A stretch of DNA of 64,000 nt, from positions 106,546,521 through 106,610,520 of the forward strand of contig CM063509.1 of NCBI GenBank assembly GCA_032207245.1, in the 5' to 3' direction. Shown in pieces: positions 14,101 through 24,607 of this stretch. The stretch is from Pardosa pseudoannulata (Eukaryota > Arthropoda > Arachnida > Araneae > Lycosidae). The notes below the pieces were generated by a model that was given only the letters and a program-made list of their open reading frames with translations, was not told the DNA's origin and searched no databases. A program made the position numbers and the translations under genes. How positions within the stretch are numbered: the stretch's first letter is position 1; each line of letters starts with the position of its first letter.

Positions 14101-16384
14101 GAATGCTTTTGTAACTTTGAAAAATTTATTAATTTGTAAACCAGTCTTGAAAATTTTTGATCCTAAAAAGGAAATTCATCTTTTTGTTGATGCAAGTTTA
14201 AATGGTGTAGGAGGAGTTTTGAAACAGCCCGATATTTCTGGTGCCTTACATCCGATAGCTTTTCATTCCCGCTCATTAAAAGATTATGAAAGAAATTATG
14301 CCATTACTGAACTTGAATGTCTGGCTATCGTGGATACATTAAATAAGTTTCACCATTATCTTTTCGGACAAAAATTTACCATACATACAGATCATGCGGC
14401 GTTGATGTGGCTCAAAAATGTAAAAAATTTAAAAGGTCGTTTGTTCCGCTGGTCTTTGCAATTAAGTATGTATGAGTATGATATTAAATACCAAAAAGGT
14501 TCCACAAATGTCGAGGCTGATATGTTATCTAGAGATGCAGTTGAAACTGATGTTAAAAGCAGTAAAAGTAGTTTAAATCATGTTTCGCACCTTTTAGCAT
14601 TAGATGAAATTCAAGAAGCTCAAATAAAAGACAATTTATTAGGAAATTACATTGAAATTAATAATATTCTATGTCTCCGTAAAAAAGGCTTTACTAAGAT
14701 AGTTGTTCCGTTTTCGTTACGACTGAAGCTTCTCCAAATCGCGCATGAAAAATTCGGCCATCCCGGTATTCAAAAAACTATTAATCTACTTACTCCTGTC
14801 TATTATTGGCGAAATATTACATCAGATATTTCTAACTACATTAAACATTGTCATACGTGTCAAATTAATAAGAAAAAAAGACAGAAAAGGTTTGGATTAT
14901 TGCAAGAGGTTCCTCCGACAGACCAACCTTTTGAGTGCTTAAGTTTAGACACCGTGGGAGGATTTAACTATTACAATTCAACAAAAAAGTACTTACATTT
15001 AGTCATTGACCATGCTACGCGTTACATTTGGGCTTTTCCATCCAAAAGTGTAACAACAGAAACTTATACTAATTGTCTAAAACAGATCTTCCAAGTTCAA
15101 ACCCCTAGGAAAATATTAACGGATAGGAATGCAGCTTTTACTTCATCAAGATTTAGAAGGTTTTTAGAACACCATGATATTAAGCAGTTGCTCACTTCTG
15201 CTCATCACCCTCAAACAAATGGAAAAGTTGAGAGAGTAAACCAAACGATAGTAACTAGATTAAGATGCAAAGTTAATAATTCCTCAAGTAAAATTCCTTG
15301 GACTACCGTATTAAATAAAGTAATAAATGAATACAATCATACCCCACACTCTGTGACTCAGTTTACGCCAGCTTACTTACTCTTCGGAGTATTACCTTAT
15401 GAACCGCATATAAACAAACAAAATTTTTATCCTCCAGTAGATGAAGCGAGGAAACTAGCAAAAGAAAGGACAATAGGTTATCATAAAAGAAATAAAGTAA
15501 GATATGATAGTCGTTTTATAGAATCGACATTTAACATTGGAGATCTAGTTTTATATGAAGAATTTCAGTATCCAAACACTAGGAAGTTGACGCCACCATA
15601 TTCAGGTCCTTACACAATTTTAAAACAAGTTTCTGAAGTTAATTACGAAATCAATAGACCAAATTTTCAAACTAAACAAGAATCTGAAATTGTACATGCT
15701 TGTAAATTAAGGTATTACTATGCCCCAGAAAAATTGAAATTGTATCATGAATAGTAATAATTATTCTAAGACATCTAAATTTTGTAATATGTTAATTTTA
15801 TTATGATCAATTATGTAAAATTTCATAATATGTTAATTTTGTATAAATGTTAACTTTATGCTGATCATTATGTAAAACTTTGTAATATGTTATTTTGTAT
15901 AATTGTTAGTTATCTTTTTCACAAGTGGGGATTCCTTTTTATGTGATATAATTTTTATGTAAATATTTTGATGTAAAAAAGGATTACGAATAATGTTATT
16001 GGGGGGGATGTAATATTAAAATCCCTTATTTAAGTATTTTAATATTAATTTAAGAACTTTTGTTCATAAAGTGAGTTCGGGGTTTGCGCGATAATTCTGA
16101 TTTTCCCTCCAGACACGCTATAGACTTAGTACAGCCTCTGTCTGGACTACTTTAGCCAATAGTTAGCGAGTTCTCTTTAAACATAGGTATTTTGAATCAC
16201 GTGATCAATTATGCTTAGGGATTATTCGTAATCTTTTAGTTTAGGAATCCCTACTTAAAAAGTATGTGCGGGACCAGATGATCTGTGTGCACGAAGCTGT
16301 AAAGCTGTCTATCTGTTGTATGGATTTCATGTTTATAACCAGAAATAAACTGTATTGTAATTTTGAATGAGTCTCGCCAATATA

Positions 16385-16431
<47 letters not shown>

Positions 16432-18247
16432 TATATAATATCATATATATCCAAGATATAGGTTTTACTGTATTTTCTTTTATAATGACAAATTATCTAT
16501 ATATTTTAGCACTGGTTTAAAAAAAGTGTTAGCTTTTACAAGGATATAAGTATGTAATTTACTTGGTAATCATAAGTTTAGTGTTCAATTGATAGAAGAC
16601 TTATAAATTTAATGCAACACAGAATTCCTTTTAAACATTTTATGGAGAGAAGAGAGAAGAACAAAAGAACTCTTCAGTACTCTTTGCATATAACATGAAG
16701 GGTTTTTTACCCAATCTAATATTTTTATGAAAGTTGTCAAACTGCAGAAATTTAACACTGTGCAATCAGAATATGAAATAATCAATATTTGATTATGCAT
16801 AAGCATTTTTACTAATAGAAAGATATTTTTAAATTTGCATAATTACATAGCATACAATATACAACAAATTATATAAAAAATCAGTGGAATATTTTTAATG
16901 ATGCCAAAATATAAAGATTTAATTGAACAATTTTTAGTAATCTCAGGAAGGTCACCAAATGATAGTGAATCTTTCTCATCACATATTTAAATTAAAGCAT
17001 AAATGGTCCGTTGTTTTGGATCGCTACGGTCCCATTCTTTTGCTACACGAGGGCTAATTCTGACGGGAAACTAAGTCATAAAGATAATTATGAATGGCTA
17101 TTGACATCCATGCCAGTAGTGGGATTAAAACCCATACATTCCGGTACCGGAGAGCAGCGCCATACCTAATTGACCACGTATACTGTATTATTAGATTTGC
17201 CATAATTCATATTTCTTTTTATTTATCCGAATGAGAGGGAATTGATCTATGTTTATAGCTACACTTTTTACATGGGGTTTCTATTTTATTGTTTCAGTCC
17301 AAATTTTTTTTTAAATGCATGTACTGGCTGTTCTATTGTATCACCAGTCAAAAATATAGTCTTTTAGTTTTGAAAAACTACTATAAATAGTAACTTTATA
17401 AATGTTTTAGAATGTTTAGATTATGTATGTTTCTTAGTAATGAGTAAAACTAATTCATTTGTCAGCTTGTTATTAACTTCTAAAAATTTATCTAAAAAGT
17501 TTAAAGTTATAAGTTATTAGAAAGAAATGAATATTTTTAAATTAATGAGATACTCTTAAGAACAAAATAACCGACTCACAAATTAAGTTACGTCAATATA
17601 TTTAATTCATAGTTTTATTATTATTATCAGTAAATTCAAAAGATAGATCAAAGTATGTATCTGCACCAAAGATTTTCATTTATTATTATTATTATTATTA
17701 TTAAGGATATGTATTTCGTTGTAATTTTATTTCAATAAGAAGGATGAGTTTCCTTACACTCAATTGTAAAAAGTGACAATGTTAAAAAAATAGGGGTAGG
17801 GGGAGAAGCATTTTTTGTTAATTTATTTACAACAAAAGAAATTTTAAAAGTGTACACATTCCATAAGCCTTAAAAAAATTTAATTTTTAATCATGGAAAA
17901 TACTACTAGAAATTTTAAAGGTATTAAAATACTACTAGCTTATCAATTCAGCAATTTAACCTTTAACTATCTATGAAAACAGATGTTGAAATTAACAAAA
18001 GTGGTTTATAATTAAAATATTTCGAAAACAAAAATTTGTTAAATAATTTTGATGATTCCAGTTTGAGAAATTTAAAAGTTTTCAAATATATTTAAACTTT
18101 AATGGAATTCCTCGACCCCCCTCCCTTAGTTTTACCGAGACAAAGCAGAGCACTTTGAAACCCTTGCAACGTTAATCTCTATCTGACTTCATATGTAAAT
18201 CTGAAGTGAATCATTAATTACAATTCTTACACTTTACAAAGCTTTTT

Positions 18248-18280
<33 letters not shown>

Positions 18281-21200
18281 ATTTCAAGTCTATTTAAAAG
18301 GTCTGGTACCATTTAGCTACAACAAAAGTCGTCAAAATTAGCTTTATTTTCCTTATTCTACAACTCAAAAACTGAACTTATTTAGAAGAAAATTTAAAAT
18401 TGACGGCTGTCGTGATATTTCTGTGAGAAAACAAATTAATTATATCTAACTGTACCAAGTAAATTTTTTAAATATTCTTAAAAAGGTGTTTTTTTTATTT
18501 GAATGGATACAAATAATCATTTCATGGTGAAAAATTGAAAAGACGCAAAATATATTTTTAAATTAAATTAATAAACTGTATTAAAAAAAATTGGACGATG
18601 TTGCGCTCAAATAGATAACTGTAAATAATATTAGTTTGAAAACATAATATTTTATTTAAAAAAATTTCCTTCTTAAATCAAGAAAAGTTTTAAGGAAAAC
18701 AAGCGACTTTTAAATGGTTGTTTTCAAAGCATTCAACTTTTAACTGGGTTCCTGAGATGAGCATAAAGGATGTTTTAGGCATTAATATCCATCAGAAATA
18801 AGTTTTAGATTAAAATAAAATATTTTCATAAAAGTTGAGTCCTCCAACAATATTTTATAGAAACGTTCCTTGGACGCTGAATATTAACAATTAATTGTAA
18901 GTTTTCATAAGTTTTCACTCTATGTGGTGAAAATATTGGGTATCGATTTTTATTTACGTTAAATGCAATTTATATAAAAAATAAGTATTAAATTATATAT
19001 GGTTATGGTGAATTATTTGGTAGTTTCGACAGGTTAAACACTTTGTAGATCAATAAAACTCTTTGCGTTTTAAAAGCTTTCCCATATTAATGAAAAACGC
19101 ATTATAAGACAATGTACAAAATTTCAGGAAGTCTGAGAAAAAAGGCATGAACCTTAATAATTTTAAAGCCGATAATGCGTAAAATAAAACCAAAAACACG
19201 AGGCTGTATAATATAATTAAATTTAGTTTTAAAATAAAGATGTAGGGTAAAAGGCAGATTAAAGATCCAAAATATTAAAGCTATATTAGGAAAAGAAATT
19301 ATTTAAAAAAAAAATTCTTTTTCTTTGATTTTGTGTGAAAATGCTAGAAGTCAAAATGGTATTACAAACTTTTCCTAGAAAAATCCTACCAGCAAGAATC
19401 GAACAGCTCAAAGCGGAAGAGTAACAAAAGGTGACGAGGGATGGACAATGACGGAAAGGGGAGGTAAAACTGTCACCATCCCCGTCAAACCAGGGGGGGA
19501 GGAAAAGTGACCTTCTTGGATTCCGGCCGCTTCAGAAGGGAACATGTTCTAACACACTGGGCATTTTAGAAGAGAAAATTTCGTTAAGATGCCGCCGCTT
19601 ATAAGGTTAAGCTGTAGATTCTGAATCTAATGAATACTTTTGTTGTTAAAAGTTCATAATAGTGTTCAGATACATTTAACAATCTATATATTAGATAAAG
19701 AATTTCTTAAAGTCAGTATCAGGAAATGAGTTTAGAATATTTAAGAATAGTTGAAGTATCTGGTATACTGATTTGTGGAACAGACATAGTGTAAATCCTT
19801 CTTGATCATGTTTTTTGCTATTGGCAATCAAAAAGTCACCAAATTAGCAAAAATAAATTCAAAGGTAAAATATGTAACAAAAAATAAATAAAATTTAGGA
19901 AAATTTTGAACTGAGAAAAAAATTGAAAAAATAAAACCTTTATAATAAGTCTTGTCTGTTCAATCATCTGGCCAAAATAGTGAAATTGTGTCAAAATTTC
20001 AAAAATGTGTAAAGAAGACTTATATTGCATCTGTACCAGACTGACCAAAGTCAGATAAAAATTATAAATTGTCAAAAATAGCACTTATAATTTTTTTTTT
20101 TAAGTTCTTGTTGCTTAAATTTATGAAAATGTACTAGCTTCTGATAGGGTTACCAGCATTGAATGTTTTAATTGGCATGTTGTGAGTAAAAATATTATTG
20201 GTCTTATGACATAGCATTTTACTTTATATCGATTTAATTAAACAGTATTTTAATGCTGTGGCAGAAATTTTTGCGTCTTGGCAACATTTTTCAACTTTAC
20301 ATAAATTTTTTTTTCCATTTCAGCGTATATATGTTTGAATTCTGAGTGAAATTCTGAAGAAAAAACACATTCTCTGCTTATATATGGATAAGCTTATATT
20401 CAGAAATATACAGTCTTTTAGATTTAACTTTCCATATTGCTAGTATTCTAATTATTATGGCTTGCTTTAAAATTAAGTTTTGGTTATTCAAGTTTTAGTT
20501 TCCCTCTTAAGTAAATTAATAAAATATGTAGTATGTTTGTTTATATGTTTGAAATTGTTTTTCAGAAAGGATGTGTGTTGATTACATATTCCCCTAGTAT
20601 TATTTGGAGTCTGTTTTTCCCCATATTAGGAGGATTTGCAGCAGATGTGGGTGGCATGCTCTCTGATGGTAAATTTTAATGAATTATAATAGATATAAAA
20701 AACTGAAATTTAAATGGAAATATCCTGTGCTTATTGAATGGATTTTCCAAAGTATCCCAAGTATTTTTTTAATAATTGGATTGATTATTTATAAAACAGA
20801 AATAATTTCATTCCTAGAAAATGTTATTGGTATACATATCTCATGGGAAAATCTTTTTTTCACTAAAAAAGTTATTAACCCTCTGACTGCTCATCATGCA
20901 ATTTCCACAAGCAATTCAAATGTAACAAAATTTGGTCATCCTCGATTTTCGCAGGCATGTGTTTTTCTTCCTTTTTTAAGAAGCACATTTCGCCTTTTCA
21001 CCCTTTAACCAGTGGAATAAATTATATGCAGTATTAGACATTTAATTAGGTAATAAATAGAATTATATGACTAGAACTATAGTTATATTAGATAATAGAA
21101 TTATAGATAGTATGCTTATATATATACTTAAACTATGCAACAAAAAAATATGCAATTTATAAAGAGATCTCGGTTTACAAATTGAGTAGTTAGAGGGTTA

Positions 21201-23989
21201 ATACTTTTTTTTTTTTAAATATAAGTAGTACCATATTAAAATTAAAAACACACATGTGTACTTTTTTTTTTAATGAATTTTATTTTTACGTGAAAAAGTG
21301 TACTTTGATCTACTTTTTAACACAATTTTTGCTATTCTTAAGGTATTTGTTGTATCGTGGAACTGGCTTTTACATTTTCATAGAAATTTGCTTCTTGGCT
21401 GTGCACTTGCTAAACATTTGGTTTTGTGCTCGTCAGTCAATATTTTTGGTTCCCAGCTGATGTGTGAGTGGGAAAATTAGCCATAGGTCCAGACCTCTGT
21501 GCTGTTATCATAAACAGGTACTGGTACTGGTAGGTGCACCCAACAAGTCAATATCAATTGATGAGTTGATCACAAATTGTGTAATGATTGATCTTTGGAA
21601 GAAAGGATATGCATATATATTCAACAGTTTAAAAACTTTCTTGCTGTCCCTTTTTTAAATAATTGTTACTTTTTACATAGTTATATAAACACAGGGCTGT
21701 ATTGTGTTCTGATGCTTAGAGGCAGTTGCATCAGGCTGCACCATAATGAGTGTGCATAAACAGTGAAATCAAAATATTTAAATGGTGGCTTTTGGAAGAT
21801 TTACATCCTATGGAGAAAATCTATTGCATAGTTCAGTATAAAATCGTATATCAGGCTAAATTAAGTGCATTAACACTAAAAAAAGTACAAAAATTGTGTT
21901 TAATAAAAAGAGAGTTTACATTGTTTTTTAAAAAATTCTTCAGGAGATGTGTGTTGCTTTCCCTTAGCCCATCTCTTGACAATACAAGCACAGGCAAGGG
22001 GAGAGTGCTAAAGGTTCAACTCCCCTTTGTCCCTTATGTGTGGATTCTTTCTTAAATTAAAAGAAAGACTATATCCTTCCCACAATGTATTGTAGTAGGT
22101 GTAAAATGTACAAAGTTAAGCTACAAAGGGAAGTGAAAAATAATCATAACAACAGCATGTCAAGGGTTTCAATAAAATAATTTAGGTAGTTAAAAATGCT
22201 ACTCCTGAATGTCAATTTTTTATACACTTTCTTCCTGGAGAGAAAGTCAATTCCCCTGTAATGCAAAGGATATTTGTTTGCACAAAAAGCACCTTAGAAA
22301 AGCTGTATTGACATTTGTGAACACAAGTAAATCATGACCTTTTTAAAAGAAAAAGTAGATCCAGTATACAGAGGGTGTTCACACATCTTTGTAATGATTT
22401 TTATTTTCTCCATGGATTTAAATTTAAATGCTAAAATAAAAAGACTGGCATCAAAATGAGATGGGGTTTAAATATCATTGGCAGCATAAAAATATTTTGT
22501 GCTTTTAAATGATGACTGGAAAAGGAACAATGGATTAAGGCTATATTTTTGTACCTTCCGAAAAAAAAATGTCTATTCAGTTATTGAAAAAAGATGTGAA
22601 AAGCATTGTCTTCATATTTTTATTTGTTTAAGTCTCTCTGAGGTCTCTTATCTCCTTTTACACTTTTTACAGGACACTTTTTACCCAAACCTTTTGTCTC
22701 CTCTCCTCATGCGTGAACGAATCAATCTCCGGCTGCCACTTTCTAGCCCCTTATTGTTACATTTTGCCAAAACCACTTATCATAGATTCTTCTGATACTT
22801 AACTATCTCCAAAAATATAAAAGTTGGGGACTTTTGAGTTCAGTAACCAGGTGGCTCACATCCAAGAGGAATAGATGGTAAAGAAGTCATGAGTCCATAT
22901 TCCATTAGCAAGAGAGGGGCATCTTGCCTTGCTCATGTTACAAAATTTGGTCATGGTCATCTTACAAAGGTGTAATATAATAGTTCAGTAAAGGACTATG
23001 AAACTAAACATATTAAGGTATCCGTCTATGTTGAAAACATCATTTTTTGCCAAAAATCATAATTTTTTTAAAATTTCTCTATTGTAAAATTTCAACTTTT
23101 AGGCTTCTAAATCTGTTTTTGTTTTGTCTCTACAGCATTTTAAAGAAAAGTTACAGCTGTTTAAACATCAGTGACAGCTGTCGAAACAAAACGGAAGTAG
23201 TGACTTCAGAACCAGAAGTTGTGAATTTAAAGCCTTTTAAAGAGCATTTTTTGGACAAAACTTATTAAATTTTCATAAAGATTAGTTTAAACATTTTTCT
23301 AGTATTTTTAATAATTAGCAACTTGGCAATTAGAAAGTTTTGAAGCAAGAAAGTGTGGGGAATTTTAAACATGTATTTTAATTTTTTAATAGGTAAAGTT
23401 GCTTTCATAAACTTCAAATGCTATTTTCTCAGAATGTTATTTTTAATAAAATGTTGAAACTTGAAATGGGATTTCTCAAAAAGTTCTTAAAATATTTTGT
23501 TGAAAATTATTATGAATGCTTTTGATAGTATTTACTAGTAAATGACCTAATAGCTTTAAATTTGGATAATTTTTAATGATGTTACACTCATGGTTAGATA
23601 TAAAGGTAATGAAAATTCATTAAAAATTCAATATGTATGATTTTGAAGGACCAAAATTTTTTATCAAATGTAAATTAAGCAAAGATTTTCACTAGTCCAG
23701 TGTATAAGAAATGTGTTGCATAAAAAATATTGAAATAATTTAATTTATTAAAAAGTTAGATCTTTTGAAAAAAACCCGATTTTTTTTTTTTTTTACTAAA
23801 TTTTCTTTACTTATTAGAAATTTTATAAAAATTTCTCCAGGAATAAATTTTTTAAGTGTAATTCTCTATGATAATATAAAAAATAAATCTAAAAATGTAA
23901 AAACATGAACTAGTTTCTACTTTTAAAGGAAAAAATTCTCCGAATGTAGACGGATACCTTAAAAAATAAAATTCTTATATTTCTCCCCC

Positions 23990-24054
<65 letters not shown>

Positions 24055-24570
24055 ACAAAATTGTTATCAAAATGTGTGAACACCTTGGAACAAAAGTTAG
24101 CCGCTCCTTCTGCATATAAACTAAGATCACAATAATTTTTTCTGAACATTAGTGCTAATGTAATAAAATATTCTGTTATAGGAGCTGTTGCTGCTAGGGA
24201 ATATGGTGTGCCATGTGTTATAAATCTAGTCATTGCATCTCAGACTTTAAGAACAGGTATTATATTGTATTTAAATTCTCACACACACCTTATAAGTTAT
24301 ACAAAGTTGTGAAGAAATGTTAACCTTTAAGGGTTGAATTTACTTATTCCTTTTACTCTGTTTGTTCATATTTTAATTTAAGTATTTACCATTGATTTAA
24401 GGATAGAATATTGTAGCTTGAGGTAAGATTGGAAGTATCAAGAAATACACTTTAATATATAACACCAATGCATCACTCTAATACATTACTCCAATACATT
24501 CTATGTATTAGAATTTTGGATATAAATAAACTAGAATTTGAAAAAATTCAGATTTTTCACCCAAAACCTC

Positions 24571-24607
<37 letters not shown>

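Larger units (their letters stand above)
12935..16392 (+). mobile_element. 5'-truncated Ty3/Gypsy retrotransposon in an intron
   Basis: Pol (12935-15754), untranslated tail, polypurine tract (GGGGGGGA at 16001-16008) and one LTR remain. Gag, protease and the 5' LTR are absent. It sits in the 9.3-kb intron of the PEP synthase-like gene in the same orientation. Confidence 0.88.
20669..24181. other. intron with two TTAA-flanked MITEs
   Basis: Between the MITEs (21202-23012) the DNA is AT-rich with short composition-driven ORFs and no recognised feature. Confidence 0.5.

Noticed and set aside
23047..23268. 73-codon ORF
   Set aside because: Lies wholly inside a TTAA-flanked MITE and shows no domain.
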